Assembly: GCF_013201545.1 (NCBI RefSeq)
Contig: NZ_CP053746.1
Coordinates: 3,858,501-3,922,500 of the forward strand
DNA: 64,000 nt
Origin: Pseudomonas graminis
GTDB taxonomy: Bacteria; Pseudomonadota; Gammaproteobacteria; Pseudomonadales; Pseudomonadaceae
Direction of reading: 5' to 3'
Below are positions 18,701 to 25,246 of this stretch, piece by piece. The translations under genes were made by a program, and so were the position numbers. The first letter of the stretch is position 1. Each line of letters opens with the position of its first letter. The notes under the pieces were generated by a model. It worked only from the letters and a program-made list of their open reading frames with translations, was not told the origin of the DNA and did no database searches.

Positions 18701-19419
18701 CCCTGCACACCTTTTTTATTTGTTAGCTCCCTAGTGAGCGCCGTAAGAAAATAGTCCGCTGCGCAGGGGATGGCAACTTATTTGTTTCAAATTTGATACA
18801 AAGCCAATGGCATGAAATCACTCGGGTAATAGGCCACAAGGCGCTGTGATGAGGCATCTAGACGGAGCAGGCACAACTAAGGTGCAATGTGGAATAGTGG
18901 CATTTTAGTTCCAGTGTCTAGAAGGTGGCGCGTCTTTAGTTGGCTTAGCTTGTGGGTTTGGCGACCTCCGCAGTCGCATGTCTACGCGGGATGAGTAATA
19001 GAGAGGTATTCAAGTAATAGATCGCGGGAACTTCTGAGCCACTACTTAGCCACGACGCAAGATAGACTTCTGGCTCAAGGGACTTCGCGCTTACCCCGCG
19101 GCACTTTTGAATTTACAGAAATGGTCTTTAAGTGCAAAAGTGCCAAAGACTCCCTTGGCGCAATGATTACGTTCGCGCAATTTCCCGCAGTGCTGGTCAC
19201 AGCAAACGATACGTCGTATGCAACCAGCGAATACACCGCAAGCGAATGGCAAATACACCCTGGATTATGGGGTAGCGCCCCATTGTTATGCCGACCGAGC
19301 AATCACAAGACGCGCCACAATGTTCAACGAGTTGTGGCGTGCAAGGTCAGCCATCGATGATCCATCACCTGTTCCAAGTCATCAGTCGTGCCTCCGCTTG
19401 TAGTTGGGCACCTGGATGC
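18701..19419. other. Gene-poor gap upstream of the autotransporters, with two strong hairpins
   Basis: About 0.7 kb, visibly poorer in G+C than its surroundings. It must hold the promoter of the autotransporter gene pair. Two perfect inverted repeats stand out: GGCACTTTTG/CAAAAGTGCC (19100-19109 and 19135-19144) and CGCCACAA/TTGTGGCG (19313-19320 and 19332-19339). Open frames of 75-79 codons cross the area but show no ribosome-binding site, domain or codon pattern that would support them. Confidence 0.5.
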
Positions 19420-19620
19420 TTACTCGCCGCCTGCTGTCTCTTTGAGTTTTTGTAGATCGAGAATTGTGATAGCGCTGTATCGAACAACCAATAAGCCCTG
19501 CGTCTCCCAAATTTTCAGCTGGCGGTTGATGCTCTGACGAGAAACACCAAGCTGTTGCGCAATTTTTTCCTGGCTCACTTTCAGGCAGTAGCCGCCGTCG
19601 ACATCTGAACGTTTGATCAA
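19420..19620 (-). pseudogene. Crp/Fnr-family regulator remnant (C-terminal HTH only)
   Basis: A 66-residue frame whose core, VSQEKIAQQLGVSRQSINRQ (residues 15-34) followed by LKIWETQGLLVVRYSAITIL, is a Crp/Fnr-type winged helix-turn-helix. Such proteins normally carry about 150 residues of cyclic-nucleotide-binding-like sensor domain before this point. Here the upstream sequence is not a sensor domain but unrelated DNA with an IS66 fragment. The HTH itself looks intact and begins with a Met codon, so expression as a small DNA-binding protein cannot be excluded, but a truncated relic is more likely. Confidence 0.7.
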
Positions 19621-19707
19621 TGAAGCGAGTCGATGTGAACATCAACAATCCCGTCAGAGGTAGGCATGCAGCATCTTGCCTTGAATGATTAAACCGGCCG
19701 CCATCTA

Positions 19708-19742
19708 TGGGCCAGCAGGCCAGCAGGCCAGCAGGCCGGCAG
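19708..19742. repeat. Tandem 9-bp repeat (CCAGCAGGC units)
   Basis: GGCCAGCAGGCCAGCAGGCC and its continuation make about three and a half copies of a 9-base unit. It lies where an IS66-transposase remnant loses its reading similarity, so slippage may have broken that frame. Confidence 0.75.
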
Positions 19743-19830
19743 TGGGGATGCACTTGTCGATTAGCTTCGCCGGCACCGGGCACTGGATCAGTGCTTCGCA
19801 CTGCCGGTCGGCCCGTTTGCCACGAAAAGG
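19725..19830 (-). mobile_element. IS66-family transposase remnant
   Basis: Translated on the minus strand from the ATG at 19848, the stretch GKRADRQCEALIQCPVPAKL followed by IDKCIPTAGLLA resembles the conserved central part of IS66 transposases (family pattern: RGKW-x-C-x2-C, then PVP-x-x-x-IDKG-x-PTAGLLA). Only about 35 residues remain, ending in a repeat and a stop. No terminal inverted repeats or the tnpA/tnpB partners were seen. The call rests on remembered family sequence. Confidence 0.6.
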
Positions 19831-19879
19831 ACCGCAGGGCAGATCCATGGATACTGTCGGGAAGCAATAGCTCTCGCGT

Positions 19880-20881
19880 CTAGGAGAACAGCCTGTTCAG
19901 TAATCCTTCAATGTGCGTTCCTTCGTATCCAGACCGTAATTCTTCGAGCTTCATGACCCTCCGCTCCCCGCCAAGCAGGCTGAGCCCGTGGAGCTCATTC
20001 AAGAGCTTCTGAGACGCTTCGACCTCAGGCTGCAGTGCAAGCCAGGCAATATTCGCCCGACCCGCTAAACCTTCAGCCTTACGACTCAGGCGTTGGGATT
20101 CGATTAGCGTGCCAGCACCCAATGTGTTGTTGAGTTCTGCCTGCGTGCGCTCTAGATCGTTAAGCAACTCCGTGAAAACTTCAGCTTGGTCAAGCGCCAC
20201 GGGAAGACCGTCGACATAGAGGGTATCGTCCTGGACGCAGTAAATTCCCAAAGGCCCGTCGCCGCCTCCGGTGCAATCCAGCGCGAGCACGTTCCCGAGG
20301 CGTAACGGCTCTGGAATCCATGTGTGACCCGTGCAAACACGCCAAACGCCGGCGACGCCTTGACGGTAATGTTTTTTGATCCGCTCTCGCCCCCAAAGGG
20401 CTATTTCTTCGACTTGCGCGTTGTCGATATCGTTGACGAACCGCTGCCAGGACAAGCCTCTCGGTACATCCCCGTGTATAACGCCGACGACCCCCAGGGG
20501 TGATTCGATCTCGATGAGGGTAGGGAGGGTCTCAAGCTTGACGATGATCATTTCTTTCGACTCATCGGCGACGGTTGCCCACCAACCAGCACCATGAGAG
20601 CCATAACGAGCATCCGGGTTTTCACGGTAAGCCCGAATCAACATCTGTTCATGGTTACCCATTACGGTGAAAAACCACGGCTCGCCCAAAAGCTTAAGCC
20701 CATCGAGCACGCCCGGGCCGCGATCAATGAGGTCGCCGACGCCGATGACTCGGTCAGTCCTGCTGTCAAAGCCGAGTTTGTGCAGGCCTTTGTACAAGTC
20801 GGTGGTTTTGAAGTGAATGTCACCTACGACAAAGTCACGGCCATGGTGATTTTGCGAAAGTCTCAGAACCTTTTGCCTCAT
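19880..20881 (-). CDS. PPP-family metallophosphatase (PrpA/lambda phosphatase-like)
   Basis: A calcineurin-like phosphoesterase with the three metal signatures in order: GDIH (near residue 20), GDLIDRG (near 49) and GNHE (near 75), plus HGDVP and a later GHT His. Members dephosphorylate proteins or diadenosine tetraphosphate. The start used is the ATG at 20881 (MRQKVLRL; 333 residues), with AAGGA about 10 bases upstream; a start at 20899 adds six residues. The C-terminal 120 residues are helical and not part of the catalytic core. It stands alone in the accessory segment and its substrate is unknown. No stop or frameshift was seen, so it is probably functional. Confidence 0.85.
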   Translation of the reverse strand: MRQKVLRLSQNHHGRDFVVGDIHFKTTDLYKGLHKLGFDSRTDRVIGVGDLIDRGPGVLDGLKLLGEPWFFTVMGNHEQMLIRAYRENPDARYGSHGAGWWATVADESKEMIIVKLETLPTLIEIESPLGVVGVIHGDVPRGLSWQRFVNDIDNAQVEEIALWGRERIKKHYRQGVAGVWRVCTGHTWIPEPLRLGNVLALDCTGGGDGPLGIYCVQDDTLYVDGLPVALDQAEVFTELLNDLERTQAELNNTLGAGTLIESQRLSRKAEGLAGRANIAWLALQPEVEASQKLLNELHGLSLLGGERRVMKLEELRSGYEGTHIEGLLNRLFS

Positions 20882-20986
20882 GCCTGCGGAATCCTTCATC
20901 AGCGAAACTGCTTAATTATCTGCCCTGGGAAGCGTGCTACCAAGGTGAATCTTGGGGAAAATGCGATGGTCTTCGAGCGTGCGTAC

Positions 20987-21037
20987 GGCGCGTTGTCCGA
21001 CATGCTGTTGGTGGGCAAGGTCGAGCGCATCGAGTGA
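20987..21037 (+). pseudogene. Remnant of a dgoT-like transporter 3' end
   Basis: The last 17 codons before TGA read GALSDMLLVGKVERIE, against GALSYILLVGKVERIEL at the end of dgoT. Over 48 aligned bases (20987-21034 against 12103-12150) 41 match, and 5 of the 7 differences are silent. That pattern fits a once-functional homologous gene, not chance. Upstream of 20987 the similarity stops abruptly and the sequence is unlike a transporter. Confidence 0.75.
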
Positions 21038-21096
21038 GTATGACCCTGCGCCGACGCCGAGCAAATTCTGCGCAGCGCTGGCAGGCTTCAAGGCTG

Positions 21097-21114
21097 GCGA
21101 CGATAATGTCGCCG
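21097..21114. promoter_or_regulatory. Inverted repeat before the IclR gene
   Basis: GGCGAC-GATAAT-GTCGCC, a perfect 6-bp inverted repeat followed by GGTTTTCTG, lies 26 bp before the iclR-type gene and 60 bp after the transporter remnant. It may be the old terminator of that transporter or an operator of the regulator. Confidence 0.4.
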
Positions 21115-21139
21115 GTTTTCTGATTCGATAAGGCGCGCC

Positions 21140-21943
21140 ATGCAAGATGCATCCGACACCGCCGTCACTGGCAAAGACCCTGCACCCACCGGCACGCAAA
21201 CGCTGATTCGCGGCCTGGGCGTGATTCATGCGGTCGCCAGCGGCGCTCGCGACCTCAAGGAAATCGCCCGGCTCATCGGCACCACCCGCAGCACCACGCA
21301 CCGGCTTGCCAGTTGTCTGGTGGAGGAACGCTACCTGCGAGTGGTGCCGCAAACCGGTTATCTCCTCGGGCCCAGGTTGATCGAACTGGGGTTCCAGGCC
21401 CAGGAAGAAGTGCCGCTGCTGGTGCTGGCCAAACCCTTTCTCGACCAATTGTCGGCGCTCACCGGCGACACTGTGCACTTGGCAATGCGCGATGGCGACG
21501 AGGTGCTGTACCTGCACAAGAATCCCGGCCGCAATGGTCCGGAGATGCGTTCGCGGGTGGGCCATCGCATGCCGCTGGCGCGCACCGGCATCGGCAAGGC
21601 GCTGCTGCTGGACAGCCCGGAAAGCGAATGGCAACGGCTGTATGAGATCAGCGTGCCTACCACTGGCAAAAACCCGCTGTGGCCGGCCCATGAAGAGCAG
21701 ACCTGGGAGCAGGTGCAGGCGCGCATGCGCGAGTACGTGCAGGGCGGTTATGCGTTCGATCTGGAAGACAACGAACCGTCGATCCGCTGCGTGGCCGCGC
21801 CGGTGCGTGATGCCAGCAAGCAGATTGTCGCTGGCATCAGCATCGCCAGCACCGTGCCCTACATGCCATTGGAAAAGATGGCCGAGCTGGTGCCGGTGAT
21901 CAAGGACGCCGCGGCACGGTTGTCTGCGGAGTTGGGTGGCTAG
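21140..21943 (+). CDS. IclR-family transcriptional regulator
   Basis: A 267-residue protein with an N-terminal winged HTH (about 20-80; DLKEIARLIGTTRSTTHRLA) and the C-terminal IclR effector-binding domain (about 95-265, with GHRMPLARTGIGKALL and GGYAFDLEDNEPSIRCVAAP). IclR proteins sense small acids and control sugar-acid or aromatic catabolism. It follows directly after a fragment of a dgoT-like gene, so I infer that it is or was the galactonate (or related sugar-acid) regulator, now about 9 kb from dgoKADT. Confidence 0.85.
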   Translation: MQDASDTAVTGKDPAPTGTQTLIRGLGVIHAVASGARDLKEIARLIGTTRSTTHRLASCLVEERYLRVVPQTGYLLGPRLIELGFQAQEEVPLLVLAKPFLDQLSALTGDTVHLAMRDGDEVLYLHKNPGRNGPEMRSRVGHRMPLARTGIGKALLLDSPESEWQRLYEISVPTTGKNPLWPAHEEQTWEQVQARMREYVQGGYAFDLEDNEPSIRCVAAPVRDASKQIVAGISIASTVPYMPLEKMAELVPVIKDAAARLSAELGG

Positions 21944-22157
21944 CGTCTAGATGAGCAGAGCAGGGGATAACGGGCGAACTGTTGAAGCAATCGACGGCAA
22001 TCACCCCTGTTGAAATCCTGGAAAGCGCCTGCTGGTGAAGCGATCGATAAAGGGGCTCGTGATCGACCCAACCATAATCCCGGCCCGCGGTCTTAACTGT
22101 TCAGACGCCATTGGCCGACCGGCCAGGGCACATGCGATTCGGGAAGGAGAGGCTGGT

Positions 22158-22862
22158 ATGGCGAATAAACAAAAAACTGAGCTCACACCACTGCAGCTGC
22201 TTCAGGAACTGGCCACAATCTTGCTGGAGCATTTTGAGCACGCCTGTGGGCAAGCCCTCGCCGGGGCTGAAAAGAAGCTCGCCAAGCTCGAAAAGAAACG
22301 CAGCAAGGTGGAGAAGAAGCTTGGCAAGCAGCGGGACCGTCTCGACTCCACGCCAGCCGGAAAACGCAAAAAACAGATGAAGCTGCGGGCCACTATTTCA
22401 CTGCTGGAGACAGCTTTGGTTGACATGCAGCGCCAGGCTGATGAAACCCGGCACTACATCCGCGACTTCAAGCACGACGTCCACGTAAGCCTGGCGTTAT
22501 TGCAGGGCGTGGGCGAGGTGCGTGAAGCTGCCAGCGAAATGCTGCGCCAGCGCGAGCTCGGCCAACTCGAAATCAGCGGAGCTACCTCGCCAGCCGCACA
22601 AACGGAGGTGACCGCCAAGTCTGCCGTGAAGCCTTCGCCTGCGGCTCGCCGCGCCACGAGGGAAGCCACAGCACTGAAAGCCATGGCTAATGCGGTGGTC
22701 GCCACGCCTACGGTGACGGTGGTCAAGGGACGGAAGCATGCACCCAGCGAGGTTGCACCATTGGCCCACGGGGTCGCCGAGGCCAGCGCTGCGCCCGAGC
22801 CGGATGAGGCGCCTCATGCTGAATCGGCGCTCCAGCCGGAGTGGCTTGAACGCTCGCGGTAG
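22158..22862 (+). CDS. AlgP-like histone-like protein, short form
   Basis: A 234-residue basic protein. The N-terminal 150 residues are helical and match the AlgP plan (LTPLQLLQELATILLEHFEH, then repeated Lys-rich coiled-coil AEKKLAKLEKKRSKVEKK). The C-terminal part is Ala/Pro-rich but lacks the long KPAA repeats of P. aeruginosa AlgP, which bind DNA and affect alginate transcription. The start at 22158 is set by AAGGAGAGG 8 bases upstream; the frame is open further up without a better site. It is probably a paralogue or a reduced form of AlgP with an unknown role. Confidence 0.7.
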   Translation: MANKQKTELTPLQLLQELATILLEHFEHACGQALAGAEKKLAKLEKKRSKVEKKLGKQRDRLDSTPAGKRKKQMKLRATISLLETALVDMQRQADETRHYIRDFKHDVHVSLALLQGVGEVREAASEMLRQRELGQLEISGATSPAAQTEVTAKSAVKPSPAARRATREATALKAMANAVVATPTVTVVKGRKHAPSEVAPLAHGVAEASAAPEPDEAPHAESALQPEWLERSR

Positions 22863-22872
22863 GGGTGTCGCC

Positions 22873-22901
22873 GTTCGCCCCGCATTGCGCGCGGGGCGAA
22901 C
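22873..22901. terminator. GC-rich hairpin between convergent genes
   Basis: GTTCGCCCCGC pairs with GCGGGGCGAAC across a 7-base loop, an 11-bp perfect stem. It separates the AlgP-like gene from the convergent alcohol dehydrogenase. No T run follows, so it may act as a transcription or RNA-decay barrier. Confidence 0.55.
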
Positions 22902-22908
22902 CCGTGGA

Positions 22909-23961
22909 TCAGGCCTTCAACGTGGCCATATCAATCACGAAACGGTATTTCACGTCACCGGCGATCATGCGGCTGTAGGCCTCGTTGATGTGCTTGATAT
23001 CGAGCATCTCGATGTCGCAGGTGATGCCGTGCTCGGCGCAGAAATCCAGCACCTCCTGGGTTTCGGCGATGCCACCGATCAGTGAGCCCGCCAGCACGCG
23101 ACGCTTCATCACCAGATTGGCAGCATGCAGCGCCGGGTCCACGGGTTCGATCAGGCCGACGAGAATGTGCACGCCGTCAAATCGCAGGGTTTCGAGGTAG
23201 GGGTTCAGGTCGTGCTGCACAGGAATGGTGTCCAGCAGGAAGTCGAAATGGCCAGCAGCGGCTTTCATCTGCTCGGCATCCGTCGAGACGATGACGTGGT
23301 CGGCACCCTGACGACGACCTTCTTCGGCCTTGCTCGCCGAGCGGGTGAACAGCGTCACTTCCGCGCCCATGGCCTTGGCGAACTTGATCCCCATGTGGCC
23401 CAGACCGCCCATGCCCAGCACACCCACTTTGTCGCCAGCCTTGACGCCGTAATGCTTGAGCGGCGAATAGGTGGTGATGCCGGCACACAGGATCGGCGCG
23501 GCAGCGGCCAGGTCGAGTTTCTCCGGGATACGCACGACGAAGTGCTCGCTGACCACGATGCTGTTGGAATAGCCACCCATGGTGTTGCTGCCGTCGACGC
23601 GGTCCGGAGTGGCGTAGGTCATGGTCGCGCCTTCGAGGCAATACTGCTCGAGGTCGCGGGCGCAGGCTTCGCACTGACGGCAGGAATCGACCATGCAGCC
23701 GACGCCGACCAGATCACCGACTTTGTGCTTGCTGACGTTGGCGCCGACTTCGGTGACCTTGCCGACGATCTCATGGCCCGGCATGAGGGGGTACACGGCG
23801 ATGCCCCACTCGTTGCGCGCCTGGTGGATGTCGGAGTGGCAGACGCCGCAGTAGAGGATCTCGATGGCCACGTCGTCCGGCCGCGGGCTGCGGCGGCTGA
23901 ACGTCATGGGGGCGAGGGGGGTGGTGGCGGACTGGGCGGCGTAACCGATGGCTGTGTACAT
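22909..23961 (-). CDS. Zinc-dependent alcohol dehydrogenase, YahK/CAD type
   Basis: A 350-residue medium-chain dehydrogenase. Catalytic zinc ligands: CGVCHSD (about Cys40) and PGHEIVG (about His62). Structural zinc: the four Cys in CMVDSCRQCEACARD and nearby LEQYC. The NADP(H) fold is marked by GVLGMGGLGHMGIKFAKAMG-type glycines near 175-190. The family (YahK, cinnamyl alcohol dehydrogenase-like) reduces aldehydes with NADPH. The start at 23961 (MYTAIGYAAQ) is typical of the family. It is divergent from an AraC regulator that probably controls it. Confidence 0.9.
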   Translation of the reverse strand: MYTAIGYAAQSATTPLAPMTFSRRSPRPDDVAIEILYCGVCHSDIHQARNEWGIAVYPLMPGHEIVGKVTEVGANVSKHKVGDLVGVGCMVDSCRQCEACARDLEQYCLEGATMTYATPDRVDGSNTMGGYSNSIVVSEHFVVRIPEKLDLAAAAPILCAGITTYSPLKHYGVKAGDKVGVLGMGGLGHMGIKFAKAMGAEVTLFTRSASKAEEGRRQGADHVIVSTDAEQMKAAAGHFDFLLDTIPVQHDLNPYLETLRFDGVHILVGLIEPVDPALHAANLVMKRRVLAGSLIGGIAETQEVLDFCAEHGITCDIEMLDIKHINEAYSRMIAGDVKYRFVIDMATLKA

Positions 23962-24138
23962 AAAGAACCTCGCAAAACGATGACAGTTGAGGCGGTCCAT
24001 TCTCCTCACGCAGCGCATCGTCGGCCATGGTCATTCCTCCGCCTGTCATGCCTGATCCTCCGGATTTGATCGATCGAGTAGGGCTTCGCGCCGCTGATCT
24101 GCGATGATGGCGGTGTCAAATCCTCCGTACGGCTGCCC
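23962..24138. promoter_or_regulatory. Divergent promoter region adh/araC-type
   Basis: The 177-bp gap between the divergent dehydrogenase and AraC-type genes must hold both promoters. No convincing operator repeat was found by eye. Confidence 0.4.
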
Positions 24139-25044
24139 ATGTCTCCTCTCTCCCATTCCGACGCCAACGCCGAGTTGGTCTCCCTTATCAAACCGCTGGC
24201 GCCGCGCCCGGGTTTCGTCGACACCCGAGTGCCGGGCGTGCAGGCGATGTCCTGGGAGTATTACGTCGCGAGCAGCCCGCAGATCTATGAACCGAGCCTG
24301 GTGATCATTGCTCAGGGCAGCAAGCTCGCGCGCCTTGGCCCGCGAACCCTGGAATACGGCGCCGGTCATTATCTGGTGCAGGCGTTGTCGGTACCGTTCA
24401 TGTGCGAAACCTTCGCGACGGCCGAGGCGCCGATGTATGGCGTCGCCGTATCAATTGATCGGGCTCTGTTGGGTGAGCTTGTTCAGACCATGGGCGAGGC
24501 GCCGAACGTCAAGGTCAAGGCGCAGACGCCGGAGTCCATGACCTCCGCCGAGCTGGATGCGCCGATGCGCGAGAGCGTGGAGCGGTTGCTGCGCTGTCTG
24601 CACGATCCACTCGACGCGCAAGTGATGGGCCAGGCCCGGGTCAGGGAAGTGGTGTATGCCGCATTGCGCGGTCCGCAAGCCGGGGTGCTGCGTGCGCTGG
24701 TCGAGCAGACCGGCCACTTCGCCCGTATCGCGGCAGCGTTGCACTACCTGCGCGACCATTACGACGAGGCATTGAGCGTCGAGGATCTGGCCCGCTGCGC
24801 CAACATGAGCGCTTCAACCTTCCATGAGCATTTCAAACGCAGCACGCTGCTGTCACCCGTTCAGTACTTGAAGCGCGTGCGGCTGCTCAAGGCTCAACAG
24901 ATGCTCATCGGCGAAGGCATGGGGGTGGCACAGGTCGCGCACAAGGTCGGGTATCAGAGCACCTCGCAATTCAGTCGCGAGTACAAACGCTACTTCGAGC
25001 GCAATCCGGGGGAAGAGGGCGAGAGGCTGAAAATATCAGCGTGA
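24139..25044 (+). CDS. AraC-family transcriptional regulator
   Basis: A 301-residue protein: N-terminal AraC_N (cupin-like) sensor domain (about 20-180, PSLVIIAQGSKLARLG) and C-terminal double HTH (about 200-300: LSVEDLARCANMSASTFHEH, then VAQVAHKVGYQSTSQFSREY). It belongs to the AraC_N type often found beside aldehyde or alcohol dehydrogenases. It is divergent from the YahK-like gene and I infer that it activates that gene in response to an aldehyde. Confidence 0.88.
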   Translation: MSPLSHSDANAELVSLIKPLAPRPGFVDTRVPGVQAMSWEYYVASSPQIYEPSLVIIAQGSKLARLGPRTLEYGAGHYLVQALSVPFMCETFATAEAPMYGVAVSIDRALLGELVQTMGEAPNVKVKAQTPESMTSAELDAPMRESVERLLRCLHDPLDAQVMGQARVREVVYAALRGPQAGVLRALVEQTGHFARIAAALHYLRDHYDEALSVEDLARCANMSASTFHEHFKRSTLLSPVQYLKRVRLLKAQQMLIGEGMGVAQVAHKVGYQSTSQFSREYKRYFERNPGEEGERLKISA

Positions 25045-25077
25045 GGGTGGTTGTTGAAACTTACAAGCTTCCCGGGA

Positions 25078-25215
25078 GTAGGACCGGTTTCAGCCGGAAA
25101 GAGGCCAGTGTGCACACCTTTAATTTTACGCTAAGGCCGCTGGCGTCTTCCCGGCTAAAGCCGGTCCCACTGAACACGCGCAGTGTCAGTAGGACCGGAT
25201 TCAGCCGGGAAGCTT
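25078..25215. repeat. Cluster of three REP elements
   Basis: Three copies of the GGACCGG-TTTAGCCGG element lie at 25078-25106, 25145-25170 (inverted) and 25190-25212. They fill the gap between the convergent AraC-type and etfQO genes. Confidence 0.8.
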
Positions 25216-25246
25216 GCAGCTCAAAGCTTGAAGCTTGCCGCTTCCC
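25207..25246 (-). terminator. Palindromic repeat after etfQO
   Basis: GGGAAGC (25207-25213) pairs with GCTTCCC (25240-25246), directly after the etfQO stop on the minus strand. The inside is a GCTTGCAGCT/AAGCTTGAAGC simple repeat of the same kind found before lpdG. Confidence 0.45.

Noticed and set aside
19075..19360. Two open frames of 75-79 codons in the gap upstream of the autotransporters
   Set aside because: They lie on opposite strands over the same DNA, with no ribosome-binding site and no recognisable protein features.
20594..21037. 147-codon open frame ending in the transporter remnant
   Set aside because: Most of it is antisense to the phosphatase gene; only the last 17 codons match a transporter, so it is treated as a fragment.
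12436..21037. Classical integrative island with att sites and integrase
   Set aside because: The flanking repeat is diverged and coding, and no integrase, tRNA or intact transposase is present, so only an insertion or recombination event is proposed.
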